Assembly (NCBI GenBank): GCA_905233515.1
Contig: CAJOEQ010000003.1
Coordinates: 1 to 18,058, forward strand
Reading direction: 5' to 3'
DNA from: an uncultured Synergistales bacterium
GTDB taxonomy: Bacteria > Synergistota > Synergistia > Synergistales > Aminobacteriaceae
Length of the DNA stretch: 18,058 nt
Under the pieces are notes generated by a model that made no database searches, was not told where the DNA came from, and saw only the letters and a list, made by a program, of their open reading frames with translations. Both the position numbers and the translations under genes were made by a program. This document shows, piece by piece, positions 7,780 through 14,894 of the stretch; position 1 is the stretch's first letter; each line of letters opens with the position of its first letter.

Positions 7780-8331
7780 TTATTTAGGAATTCCGATTCG
7801 ATTAAGCGGCCAATAACGGAAAAATACGGGGCCTCTCATGTCATCAAGCGACGCGAATCCCCAGAAACGGCTATCTTGCGAATTCGGGCGATTATCACCG
7901 AGCATGAAATATTTTTTTTCAGGCACAGTGAAAGGCACTTCAGGGAATATGCTATTAGCGCGTAAATTAAATCTATCATGATTCTTAATATATGGCTCTT
8001 CAGTGGGCTTGCCGTTTATGAAAATAATGCCGTCTTTTATGTCAACTACATCGCCGGGGATTGCTATAACTCGTTTAACAAAATCGCGTTCCTTGTCAAC
8101 CGGGTATCTAAACACGTAAAGCGAGCCTCTTGACGGTTCAAATATCCAATTCCAGAATTTAGCAACTAAGACTCGATCTCCCACTTCTAAAGTCGGAATC
8201 ATTGAGCCGCTTGGAATCCAAAACGCCTGAACTATAAACGTTCTTATAATCATAGCTAGAATAAACGCCCATACAATTGTCTCTATTGTCTCACGCCACC
8301 AAGGTTTTGCTGCTGTTGCTGCCTCTGCCAT
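7780..8331 (-). CDS. lepB: Signal peptidase I
   Basis: Membrane serine protease that removes signal peptides from Sec/Tat-exported proteins on the outer face of the cytoplasmic membrane. One N-terminal transmembrane segment (about 17-38) is followed at once by IPSGSMIPTL with catalytic S43. The general base K86 is in DFVKRVIAIPGD, and the family box GDNRPNSQDSRFWG begins at 145. At 183 aa it is the short Gram-positive-like type. A strong GGAGGA (8344-8349) precedes the ATG by 12 bases. It is the first gene of a six-gene run ending with yraN and has its own promoter (8383-8411) directly after the rodZ terminator. In Clostridia lepB likewise precedes rbgA and rnhB. Confidence 0.97.
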   Translation of the reverse strand: MAEAATAAKPWWRETIETIVWAFILAMIIRTFIVQAFWIPSGSMIPTLEVGDRVLVAKFWNWIFEPSRGSLYVFRYPVDKERDFVKRVIAIPGDVVDIKDGIIFINGKPTEEPYIKNHDRFNLRANSIFPEVPFTVPEKKYFMLGDNRPNSQDSRFWGFASLDDMRGPVFFRYWPLNRIGIPK

Positions 8332-8382
8332 TTTTTGAAAGAGTCCTCCATTTATCTATAAATAAATTTTTTTTGCGGGTAA

Positions 8383-8411
8383 ATAATAACGCTTTAAAGT
8401 TTTTCAAGCAA
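8383..8411 (-). promoter_or_regulatory. Promoter of the lepB-rbgA-rnhB-fliK-like-flhB-like-yraN operon
   Basis: On the minus strand TTGCTT (8406-8411) and TATTAT (8383-8388) are separated by exactly 17 bases; the -10 matches the sigma-70 consensus at 5 of 6 positions. It lies between the rodZ terminator and lepB and predicts a ~45-base leader, where an additional promoter would be needed if the terminator works. Inferred from sequence only. Confidence 0.6.
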
Positions 8412-8430
8412 GAATTTATCAAGAAATTAA

Positions 8431-8464
8431 CAAAATCAGCAGGCCATTTTATAACGACCTGCCG
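8431..8464 (-). terminator. Rho-independent terminator after rodZ
   Basis: On the minus strand a 9-bp stem (8456-8464 pairing with 8437-8445, 10-base loop 8446-8455) is followed by a T-rich run (ATTTTGTT). Two stem positions are G-U pairs only in the minus-strand RNA and mismatches on the plus strand. This shows it serves the leftward transcript. It starts 6 bases beyond the rodZ stop. Confidence 0.7.
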
Positions 8465-8470
8465 AGAAAT

Positions 8471-9352
8471 TTATTTTACTTTCTGAGTCGTTCCATCAGG
8501 GTTATAAACGTGAGTCTCTGATTTCTTAGCTGAACGATTCACAACTCCTAAATCCTTCCCGTTTAGAATAACTTGCGCAGAAGTAGGACGACCAAATACG
8601 ACTCTTGCTGGTGAGTTTAGATCCCACTTCATTGACTCGCCGCGCCTTAGAGTCCTTCTGTAAACAGGGGGCGAATTTCCAAATGCTACACTCAGCCAAA
8701 CGTCATTAACTGCGATAATCTCTAAAGAAGGTTTCACGGGTTCGGGCTTCTTTTCGGGCTCTTTGCTGACGACTTGAATATCAAGAGAGTCAGAATTTAA
8801 ATCGCTGCTAATATTTGTAATTAAATCGCCTGAGACTGACTCGGGGACTTCAAATAACGCGTTATTATTGCTCCCTGAAAAATTAAATAATTTCAGATTT
8901 CGCAAATCAAGCCCGCCGTAACTCATAGCGTACCAGACATAACAGCCAGTCCCGACAAGAGCAAGAATCAATACAAGAAATATCCAGAAATGAGAAGCAG
9001 CCTTAAAACCTTTTGGAACTGATGAGCCATTGCCGAGAAAGTTATTAATTCCGCGTTTTCTCTGCATTTCCTGCTTTCTTGAGTTCGGATTAAATGCACG
9101 GTCAAGCTGATTCATAAAATCGTCCTGTAAATCTTCAGCATCTATCAGCTTTAAATAAGTTCGCACGAATCCTTTTGTGTAAACTAATTCGGGGAAATTC
9201 TCATAATTTGCTGTCTCAATACCCTGCAAATATTCTTGTCTAATTTTAGTGCGGTCAAATACTGTCTCGAGAGTCATTCCTAGACTTTCGCGGCGTTCAG
9301 TTATAAGTCTTCCGAGTTCTTGCAGAGCTGAGTCTCTCTCTGAATCAATCAA
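8471..9352 (-). CDS. rodZ: RodZ-like cell-shape protein (HTH, one transmembrane segment, DUF4115-like)
   Basis: RodZ links the MreB cytoskeleton to the wall-elongation machinery. Three parts are visible. A cytoplasmic helix-turn-helix of the HTH_25 type (about 10-72) includes LGRLITERRESLGMTLETVF and YTKGFVRTYLKLI. A single transmembrane helix lies at 121-143. An extracytoplasmic region ends in a DUF4115-like beta domain (about 208-275, SLEIIAVNDVWLSV, LRRGESMKWD, VILNGKDLG). At 293 aa the size is usual. The start is a TTG whose first three bases overlap the TGA of rpe (TTGA); a perfect AGGAGG at 9363-9368, ten bases upstream, supports it. It is the last gene before a terminator. YmfM-like regulators share this layout, but the C-terminal domain favours RodZ. 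No mreB lies in the window. Confidence 0.85.
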   Translation of the reverse strand: MIDSERDSALQELGRLITERRESLGMTLETVFDRTKIRQEYLQGIETANYENFPELVYTKGFVRTYLKLIDAEDLQDDFMNQLDRAFNPNSRKQEMQRKRGINNFLGNGSSVPKGFKAASHFWIFLVLILALVGTGCYVWYAMSYGGLDLRNLKLFNFSGSNNNALFEVPESVSGDLITNISSDLNSDSLDIQVVSKEPEKKPEPVKPSLEIIAVNDVWLSVAFGNSPPVYRRTLRRGESMKWDLNSPARVVFGRPTSAQVILNGKDLGVVNRSAKKSETHVYNPDGTTQKVK

Positions 9353-10014
9353 AATATTAAAGCCTCCTTAACTTTTGCGAGCCATTCTCCCGGGTCATCG
9401 TTATTAAATACTGCGCTCCCGGCGACAATTACATCGCAGCCCGCTTTAGCAATATCTACTATATTATTATCATTTACGCCGCCGTCAATCTCGATTAAAT
9501 ACGAAAATTTATTTACTTCTCTAAGACTCACGAGTTCGCGGACTTTATCAAGGCTGTTATCTATAAATTTTTGCCCGCCTAATCCCGGAGTTACTGACAT
9601 GATTAATACTAAATCAGCAAGATTTAAGACTGACTCAATATTTCTGACTGGAGTCGCAGGACATAAAGCAATCCCGCATTTAATACCGGCGTTCTTAATC
9701 TGCATTAATGACGCGTGCAATAAATGATATTCAGTCTCGGCGTGTATAGTAATTAGTGAGGGCTTAACTTTAATAAACAACGGCAAAATTACTTCTAATC
9801 TATCAATCATTAAATGAACGTCAATAAATGAATCAGGCAATTTTTTACAGAGTGCCGCCGCTGTGTCTACTCCGAATGACATATTACGCACAAAATGACC
9901 GTCCATTATATCCAAGTGCAGCCAGTCATAATTATTGCGCAGTGACTCAACTCCTCCCGCTAAATTTAACGGGTCTGCTGCTAATAAAGAAGGTGCTAAT
10001 AAAGTTTTCCTCAT
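9349..10014 (-). CDS. rpe: Ribulose-phosphate 3-epimerase
   Basis: Interconverts ribulose 5-phosphate and xylulose 5-phosphate in the pentose phosphate pathway (cytoplasmic TIM barrel). Expected active-site residues are in place: S9 in APSLLAAD, H33 and D35 in LHLDIMDGHF, H67 in DVHLMI, and D177 in EIDGGVN. The phosphate-binding MSVTPGLGGQKF loop is intact. At 221 aa the length is standard. AAGGAGA stands 9 bases before the ATG, four bases after the stop of the PASTA gene, and its own stop overlaps the rodZ start. In Firmicutes rpe closes the rsmB-prpC-prkC-rsgA-rpe cluster, and its place here fits that ancestral order with genes missing. Confidence 0.97.
   Translation of the reverse strand: MRKTLLAPSLLAADPLNLAGGVESLRNNYDWLHLDIMDGHFVRNMSFGVDTAAALCKKLPDSFIDVHLMIDRLEVILPLFIKVKPSLITIHAETEYHLLHASLMQIKNAGIKCGIALCPATPVRNIESVLNLADLVLIMSVTPGLGGQKFIDNSLDKVRELVSLREVNKFSYLIEIDGGVNDNNIVDIAKAGCDVIVAGSAVFNNDDPGEWLAKVKEALIF
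9363..9368 (-). promoter_or_regulatory. Ribosome-binding site deciding the rodZ TTG start
   Basis: A perfect AGGAGG on the minus strand ends 10 bases before the TTG at 9350-9352, inside the 3' end of rpe. No ATG or GTG lies at comparable spacing in frame, so it decides the start. Confidence 0.7.
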
Positions 10015-10018
10015 GATA

Positions 10019-11251
10019 TTATCTCCTTTTTTCCTGCCAGACGGACTCGCCGCCTAAATAATAGCTTATAATGCACTCATTAGTATAACTTGCTGAAGTG
10101 CTGACACTTTCACCGCTTCTGACTTGACGATTTAAAACAGTTCTTTTCCCGGCGGGGTCAGTGATTTCGATTCTTAATTCCATAGGTCTTGTAATCGGCG
10201 GGACTATATAACGAATTTGAGCCGTTTTGCTGCCTCCTGAACTTGACTGCGCGGGAATTTGAGTCTGTGCTGGAGTCTGAGTCTGATTCTGAGTCGGAGT
10301 CGGCATTTGAGTCCGAGTCTGAGTCGGCGTTCTTGCTTGATTATTATTATTTGCCGCTGGAGTTTCGTAATCATCACCGATAAAGACTTCTTCTTGACCC
10401 TGAACTTGAACACTTACTTGACGATTATTATTTGCGGGCTTGGCCGGAGTTTGAGCTTGATTATTATTTTGCGGCTGACTTGTAACGCGTCTCACACTAG
10501 AATTTGAATCAGAATCCATAAAACCTGCCGGGCGTTTCTGAGTAGCGAGCTTTAAAATTACGCCTTGACCTGACTGCAAAGTGCTGCCTGCGGCGGGTCT
10601 TGTCTCAATTGCTAGACCTTCAGGCAATAACGGACTGTAAACTCTGTCAACTCCCTGAACTTTTACGCCGGCTGCTTCTAAGATATTGCGTGCTTCTTTC
10701 TCGCTCATTCTGTTTACATCTGGGACGGTCAAGACATTTTTATTTGCCGGGGTGCCTTCCTGAACTAATAAATCAATTTTGCGGCCTGAGTTAATGCTTG
10801 CAGGGAATGCGGGACTCTGTGCGATAACTTTTCCGGCTTCAGTGTTAGGCTCCTTAATGCGAACGACATCACCGAGTGAGAAACCTTGCGAATTTATGAG
10901 TGATTGAGCCTCTGCTAAAGTTTTGCCCCTCACGTCCGGGACCTCGTGAAGTTCGCCGCCGCCTTGACTGACTTGTAAGACTATTACTTGACCTTTTCGC
11001 GATTTAATGCCTGATTCAGGAGATTGCGCGAGGACTCGCCCCTCCGGTAAAGTTGACGCTGCATATTCAATCTGAACTACAAAGCCAAGACGCTCCGCCT
11101 CAGCAACTGCATCAACAATCGAACGTTCTTTTAAATTCGGTACAACGCCTTCAACTTCTGGCCGCAAAAATACTGTATATACTGCAACAGCTCCCGACGC
11201 AAATATAATCATTGCAACGAGTAATAATACAATTTTAAATATTTTGCCCAA
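10019..11251 (-). CDS. Membrane-anchored PASTA-domain protein lacking a kinase domain
   Basis: PASTA domains bind uncrosslinked peptidoglycan or muropeptides and usually form the outer part of Ser/Thr kinases (PrkC/Stk1) or penicillin-binding proteins. Here one N-terminal transmembrane helix (about 5-28) with only four residues inside is followed by three PASTA repeats (about 35-95, 103-165, 174-236), each with a VPDV- or VVPNL-like start and a QSP or RPA element. A Gln/Thr/Pro/Asn-rich linker (about 240-345) follows, then a C-terminal beta domain (about 346-410, LRIEITDPAGKRTVLNRQVRSG cut to its core ITDPAGKRTV) that resembles the tail after PASTA repeats in clostridial kinases. There is no kinase or transpeptidase domain. 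The TTG start has AGGAGG 10 bases upstream. Its position between rsmB and rpe is where prkC sits in Firmicutes. Confidence 0.88.
   Translation of the reverse strand: MGKIFKIVLLLVAMIIFASGAVAVYTVFLRPEVEGVVPNLKERSIVDAVAEAERLGFVVQIEYAASTLPEGRVLAQSPESGIKSRKGQVIVLQVSQGGGELHEVPDVRGKTLAEAQSLINSQGFSLGDVVRIKEPNTEAGKVIAQSPAFPASINSGRKIDLLVQEGTPANKNVLTVPDVNRMSEKEARNILEAAGVKVQGVDRVYSPLLPEGLAIETRPAAGSTLQSGQGVILKLATQKRPAGFMDSDSNSSVRRVTSQPQNNNQAQTPAKPANNNRQVSVQVQGQEEVFIGDDYETPAANNNNQARTPTQTRTQMPTPTQNQTQTPAQTQIPAQSSSGGSKTAQIRYIVPPITRPMELRIEITDPAGKRTVLNRQVRSGESVSTSASYTNECIISYYLGGESVWQEKRR
10261..10326 (-). repeat. Degenerate hexanucleotide repeat (GAGTCN on the + strand)
   Basis: Eight GAGTC copies begin at 10261, 10273, 10279, 10291, 10297, 10309, 10315 and 10321, all in one 6-base register; the intervening units are degenerate copies. 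It encodes the Thr-Gln/Thr-Pro dipeptide linker of the PASTA protein. Such a tract could change length by slippage without breaking the frame. Confidence 0.8.
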
Positions 11252-11261
11252 GTAACAAAAA

Positions 11262-11267
11262 CCTCCT
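11262..11267 (-). promoter_or_regulatory. Ribosome-binding site deciding the TTG start of the PASTA gene
   Basis: AGGAGG on the minus strand, 10 bases before the TTG at 11249-11251, in the 27-base gap after rsmB. The start gives a membrane anchor at the very N-terminus, as expected. Confidence 0.7.
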
Positions 11268-11278
11268 TCTTAAAAAAT

Positions 11279-12601
11279 TTATCTCTTCAAAATCAACGCG
11301 CAATAAAAACCGTCAAGCCACGCACTAGAAGGCAATATATATAATCCATAGGGTTTGCCTTTCCTGAATGAATGACCGCGCAGATTTGTACGAATTTCCA
11401 TACAATCCGGATTATTTGTCAGGACATCGGCGATAATATTCTCGTTTTCGGTCTTTAACAGGCTGCACGTGATATATAAGACATGACCGCCGGGCTCACA
11501 TAAATTTACAGCGCGATTTAATAATTTTTTCTGCATTGACGCAAAATTATCTAATTTTTTCCAGTCCATACGCCATTTTGATTCAGGTTTGCGATTCCAT
11601 GTGCCTGAACACGAACAAGGCGAGTCAAGAATTACAAAGCTCGGCATTTTATCAGGTTCTAGACTCAAAGCGTCGCCAGTTTTCATAATTGCACGTTGAT
11701 TTACGCCTAATCTTGTTAATTCGTTCACAGCACTATTTGATTTATTGCCTGAAAGCTCCCAGCACTCAATTTGTGAATCCGGTAGATCCTGCAAAACTTG
11801 ACCGGCTTTTATTCCCCGTCCTGAGCACATATCGAGAATTAATCCCGTGCCTGAATAATATTTTTTTACCAGAGACGCAGCAATTATCGAGCCTTCAGAC
11901 TGAACAGTGCAGAGACCTTCAGAGAATCCCGGCAATTTTCGCGGCAAAATTGACTCGTTTAAGTGTATTGCGTCAGAAATATCTGATTTTACGGCTTTGA
12001 TTCCTTGACTAGATAATAACTGCATTAAATTATCAAATTCTCCGGGCTTGACTCTCAATGACGCATAAGAGGGCAAATCCATAAAACTAAATAAGTCGTT
12101 GAGTTCCTGACGCGACCAAGTTTTAAGCCAAACAGGTAACGACCAAGAGGGAATCCCTGCCCATAACGCGCGGCCTTCAAGAGTCGGGGATTTCTTAAAT
12201 TTTTCGGGCTTGTCTGCGGCTGTTTCTTTGATTTTGTGTAAGACTGCATTAACGAGACCGGCATATTTTGCTAGTTCATTATCACTCTTTAAATATTCGA
12301 CTATGCCATTAATTAACACGCCTTCTGAAAATCTGCGTAATTCAAGAATTCCGCCCGCACCTGTTATCACGCTTATATAGACTTCAGGCGGCAATGACTC
12401 TTTTGCGCGTAAATAGTCATCTGAAATTTTTTCCCATAATTCACGCTTTCTCATTACTATATAAATCAACGACGATGCAAGAGTTATATCAGGAGCTTTC
12501 ATTTTTTCACGATCTGCCAGTTTTCTAAGAGCTTCAGACGCAAAAATAGCCCCGTTTTGATTCTCCGTTAAAATTTTTAAAGCTGCTTCTATACCGCGCA
12601 A
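11279..12601 (-). CDS. rsmB: 16S rRNA (cytosine-967-C5)-methyltransferase RsmB-like
   Basis: SAM-dependent RNA m5C methyltransferase; RsmB modifies C967 of 16S rRNA. The first ~140 residues are a helical NusB-like RNA-binding domain. The C-terminal half carries the methyltransferase motifs: DMCSGRGIKAGQ (motif I, D257), LDSPCSCSGTWNRKPE (motif IV, D326, C329), and YITCSLLKTENENI with the probable nucleophile C379. Motif IV is the CSxSGTW variant rather than CSGTG, so an RsmB-like paralogue with another target base is possible. At 440 aa the length fits RsmB. The TTG start has AGGAGG 7 bases upstream. It follows the yugP gene by 102 bases and precedes the PASTA gene by 27 bases, in the same direction. 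Confidence 0.88.
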   Translation of the reverse strand: MRGIEAALKILTENQNGAIFASEALRKLADREKMKAPDITLASSLIYIVMRKRELWEKISDDYLRAKESLPPEVYISVITGAGGILELRRFSEGVLINGIVEYLKSDNELAKYAGLVNAVLHKIKETAADKPEKFKKSPTLEGRALWAGIPSWSLPVWLKTWSRQELNDLFSFMDLPSYASLRVKPGEFDNLMQLLSSQGIKAVKSDISDAIHLNESILPRKLPGFSEGLCTVQSEGSIIAASLVKKYYSGTGLILDMCSGRGIKAGQVLQDLPDSQIECWELSGNKSNSAVNELTRLGVNQRAIMKTGDALSLEPDKMPSFVILDSPCSCSGTWNRKPESKWRMDWKKLDNFASMQKKLLNRAVNLCEPGGHVLYITCSLLKTENENIIADVLTNNPDCMEIRTNLRGHSFRKGKPYGLYILPSSAWLDGFYCALILKR

Positions 12602-12608
12602 GTTAAAG

Positions 12609-12614
12609 CCTCCT
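12609..12614 (-). promoter_or_regulatory. Ribosome-binding site deciding the rsmB TTG start
   Basis: AGGAGG on the minus strand, 7 bases before the TTG at 12599-12601. The sequence GGAGGCTTTAA shared here and before rodZ makes the two initiation regions strikingly alike. In the remaining yugP-rsmB gap I see no terminator or clear promoter. Confidence 0.7.
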
Positions 12615-12703
12615 GACTCTTACATGTGAATGCTGAAAATTTCTTTATATCGTCTATTTTTCTCCCGCGCGTTATCCTGTTAAAAATTTTATAAATCTGC
12701 AAA

Positions 12704-13393
12704 TTAACGCCTCCGAGAATTACGAATCATTAACAATCTTACTAATTGCAATACTGACATCAAAGCCGCTGCTATATAAGTCCATGCCGCTGCTGTCAAA
12801 ACTTTTTTTGCTCCTGCGAGTTCCTGCGAGTCAAGCGTGTGAGTCTGCTCTAAAAGTTTTAATGCTCGTGAGCTTGCGTTAATTTCTACTGGAAGTGTAA
12901 CAAGGTGAAATACTAGAGTCCCAGTAAATAAAATTATGCCGATATTAACAAGAGTCATGCTGCCCATAATAAGCCCAATCATAAATAAAGGAATTGACGC
13001 ACTTGACGCGAGATTTACGGCGGGAACTATTGAATTTCTGAATATAAGCGGCGAATATGCTTCTGAATGTTGAATAGCGTGGCCGACCTCGTGAGCAGCT
13101 ACACCGATTGAGGCTATACTCCGTGAATTATAAACGCTGTCAGATAAATTCAACGTCCTATTTCTCGGATCATAGTGATCTGTGAGAGAGCCTGAGACGT
13201 GATTTATCGGCATATTACCCATCCCGTAAAGAGTCAATAACATTTTTGCGACTCCGTCGGCTGTAACGTTGCTGCGTGCCTGAATTCTGCTGTACTCGTT
13301 AAAAGTCGAACTCACGCGGGACTGAGCCCACATTGACAATAACAAAGCCGGTATAACTATAATTATAGTAGGGTCAAGCCCATAACCTAACAT
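12704..13393 (-). CDS. YugP-like zinc-dependent membrane protease
   Basis: A 229-aa integral membrane protein of the neutral zinc metallopeptidase family represented by Bacillus YugP; natural substrates are unknown. A first hydrophobic segment lies at about 7-23. The zinc motif HEVGH is at 101-105, followed by AIQHSEAYSPL, a family hallmark. Two or three further membrane segments lie at about 120-170 and 195-220. The third zinc ligand is not assigned by eye. The ATG has a strong AGGAGG (13405-13410) 11 bases upstream and a candidate extended -10 at 13437-13445. It is the first protein gene after tRNA-Cys and probably leads the yugP-rsmB-PASTA-rpe-rodZ run. A membrane quality-control role is only inference. 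Confidence 0.88.
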   Translation of the reverse strand: MLGYGLDPTIIIVIPALLLSMWAQSRVSSTFNEYSRIQARSNVTADGVAKMLLTLYGMGNMPINHVSGSLTDHYDPRNRTLNLSDSVYNSRSIASIGVAAHEVGHAIQHSEAYSPLIFRNSIVPAVNLASSASIPLFMIGLIMGSMTLVNIGIILFTGTLVFHLVTLPVEINASSRALKLLEQTHTLDSQELAGAKKVLTAAAWTYIAAALMSVLQLVRLLMIRNSRRR

Positions 13394-13436
13394 GCTTAAA
13401 TTTTCCTCCTGAAATTAATATATATTTCGTGAAGTC

Positions 13437-13445
13437 AGTATAACA
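13437..13445 (-). promoter_or_regulatory. Candidate extended -10 promoter of yugP
   Basis: On the minus strand TGT is followed by TATACT (5/6 match to TATAAT), an extended -10 pattern. No convincing -35 is seen at 17 bases. It predicts a leader of about 37 bases before the yugP ATG. Read-through from the tRNA-Cys promoter is the alternative. Confidence 0.4.
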
Positions 13446-13505
13446 TAAAGATTTAATTTATATTTCGTGGGAATCTGTGAAAAGTTTTTATTTATTACTT
13501 AAAAC

Positions 13506-13579
13506 TGGAGGCGGCACCCAGAATCGAACTGGGGATAAAGGATTTGCAGTCCTCTGCCTTACCGCTTGGCTATACCGCC
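13506..13579 (-). tRNA. tRNA-Cys (anticodon GCA), CCA encoded
   Basis: The minus strand folds as a cloverleaf. The acceptor stem GGCGGTA pairs with TGCCGCC (one G-U pair). The anticodon stem AGGA/TCCT encloses the loop CTGCAAA with anticodon GCA, and the T arm is CCCAG-TTCGATT-CTGGG. Discriminator base 73 is U, the identity element of cysteine tRNAs, followed by an encoded CCA (13506-13508). The body is 71 bases, normal for tRNA-Cys. A well-formed promoter lies upstream at 13594-13622. No terminator hairpin is seen after it. Confidence 0.97.
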
Positions 13580-13593
13580 TCAAAACATGAAAT

Positions 13594-13622
13594 ATTTTAG
13601 AGACTGATTCATTATTAGTCAA
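13594..13622 (-). promoter_or_regulatory. Promoter of tRNA-Cys
   Basis: On the minus strand TTGACT (13617-13622, 5/6) and TAAAAT (13594-13599, 5/6) are separated by exactly 17 bases. Transcription would start about 8 bases before the tRNA. It begins only a few bases after the stop of the AI-2E family gene. Confidence 0.65.
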
Positions 13623-13625
13623 GTT

Positions 13626-14765
13626 TTATTTATGCTTATCTTGACTCTTTTTGCTGATTCTCTTAGCTGCACCGGCAATTTTTTCTCGCACAACTTCTTT
13701 AACTGCTGAAGTAATCACGGGGATTCGTGAATTTTTTTCGGGCGGGTTCGGGCTTTTCATGACAAAATCACCGCTTCCCATTAATACAGCAATTGAATGC
13801 AAAGACGGTATATTTTCGCAGACAATTTTTATAATTGACACAATCGGAGTCGACAACAACGCGCCGGGAATCCCCCAGATCATGCCCCATAGTAAGAGCG
13901 ATAATAATATAATAACGGGACTGACTCCGAGCCTGTCGCCCATAACTTTAGGAGTGATAATATTTCCGATTGTCAATTGAATAGCAGTTAGAGAAACAAG
14001 CACTAACACAGGAGTAAAGAAACTCGGTGAAAATTGAATAATTGCCATGACAACCGGCGGAATAGTAGCGATAATTGATCCCACTGTAGGAATAAAATTT
14101 AATAAAACAGTCAGGACTCCCCAGCCAGCCGCGAGTCTAACGTCTAAAACTGTCAGGATAATCCAAGCAAATATGCCTGTAACTATGCTGATTAATGCTA
14201 AAGTCCCTAAATATCGGCTTACTTGTTCGGAAATAGTGCTTAAAATTTTTTGTACTCTTTCTGCGTTATGTCCAAAGGCTTTTTTTATTTTCTCGTCTAA
14301 AAATGGAGCTTCTAACAACATGAACATCAAGAATACTAGAGTCAATACAAATTTGCTTGAGAGAGCTATTACTAATTCTGAAATATTCCGCGCGTTGTCC
14401 TGTAAAAGTCCCAGCCAATTGAAATTTTTGACTGCTTCAGGGGGAATGCTGAGAGTGTTTAATAAATTTATAAACCATTCTATTAATTTATCTGAATATG
14501 CATCATAGACAAGGCCGAACTCTACGACTTGAACAGCAACAAATTTAAATCCTATAATGCCCGCAATCGTCAAAATCGCAAATACAAGCGTAATATTAAG
14601 CCACGCATTAAGCCTTAAAGTTGTGCCGATTTTTATGACAGGCCGCAGAATTTGCAGAATAAACCACGCTATAACAAGCGGAATAAACATATTACTTGCA
14701 ACGTGAAGGACTACACAAAGAATTACAGCCGAAATAAAAGCCATCAGACTCACAAATAATTTCAT
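13626..14765 (-). CDS. AI-2E family transporter (PerM/TqsA-like membrane protein)
   Basis: A 379-aa multi-pass membrane protein of the AI-2 exporter superfamily; members export signalling molecules or exchange ions, so the substrate cannot be named here. Family hallmarks are LLNFIPTVGSIIATIPP and PKVMGDRLGVSPVIILLSLL followed by GIPGALLSTPI near the C-terminus. Hydrophobic helices fill most of the chain, with a charged amphipathic middle section. The C-terminus is short, basic and soluble. I start it at the ATG 14763-14765 directly before the first membrane helix (MKLFVSLMAF), with GGAG 14 bases upstream. A longer frame reaches TTG 14823-14825, but that codon abuts the T-run of the gapA terminator. 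Predicted -10 at 14814-14819. Confidence 0.9.
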   Translation of the reverse strand: MKLFVSLMAFISAVILCVVLHVASNMFIPLVIAWFILQILRPVIKIGTTLRLNAWLNITLVFAILTIAGIIGFKFVAVQVVEFGLVYDAYSDKLIEWFINLLNTLSIPPEAVKNFNWLGLLQDNARNISELVIALSSKFVLTLVFLMFMLLEAPFLDEKIKKAFGHNAERVQKILSTISEQVSRYLGTLALISIVTGIFAWIILTVLDVRLAAGWGVLTVLLNFIPTVGSIIATIPPVVMAIIQFSPSFFTPVLVLVSLTAIQLTIGNIITPKVMGDRLGVSPVIILLSLLLWGMIWGIPGALLSTPIVSIIKIVCENIPSLHSIAVLMGSGDFVMKSPNPPEKNSRIPVITSAVKEVVREKIAGAAKRISKKSQDKHK

Positions 14766-14813
14766 GAATAAATTTTCATCTCCATATTTTACGAGTATAT
14801 AAATTTTTGCAAT

Positions 14814-14819
14814 ATTATA
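14814..14819 (-). promoter_or_regulatory. Candidate -10 box of the AI-2E family gene
   Basis: A perfect TATAAT on the minus strand, just downstream of the gapA terminator and about 50 bases before the chosen ATG. No good -35 hexamer is found at 16-18 bases, where the T-run and stem of the terminator lie. Moderate at best. Confidence 0.4.
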
Positions 14820-14823
14820 ACGC

Positions 14824-14860
14824 AAAAAAAAACTCCCGCCCGATTCGATTCAGGCAGGAG
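14824..14860 (-). terminator. Rho-independent terminator of gapA
   Basis: On the minus strand the 8-bp stem CTCCTGCC / GGCGGGAG (14853-14860 with 14833-14840, one wobble pair that exists only in the leftward RNA) encloses a 12-base loop. It is followed by nine T residues (14832-14824). It lies 34 bases after the gapA stop. Confidence 0.9.
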
Positions 14861-14894
14861 AATTTAATTAATTTCTTAAGTTAAACAAATAAAA

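Noticed and set aside
10261..10326. CRISPR-like or phage attachment repeat
   Set aside because: The period is 6 bases, there are no spacers, and the tract is in frame inside the PASTA protein linker.
10204..10413. Arg/Leu-rich reading frames overlapping the PASTA linker
   Set aside because: They are alternate-frame translations of the hexanucleotide repeat and other low-complexity linker DNA; the PASTA frame is the real one.
13380..13625. Integration site next to tRNA-Cys
   Set aside because: No integrase, no direct repeat of the tRNA 3' end and only housekeeping genes on both sides.
14766..14825. Longer AI-2E family protein starting at TTG 14823-14825
   Set aside because: That codon touches the T-run of the gapA terminator and lies upstream of the TATAAT at 14814-14819, so most transcripts would not contain it; the ATG at 14763-14765 directly precedes the first membrane helix.
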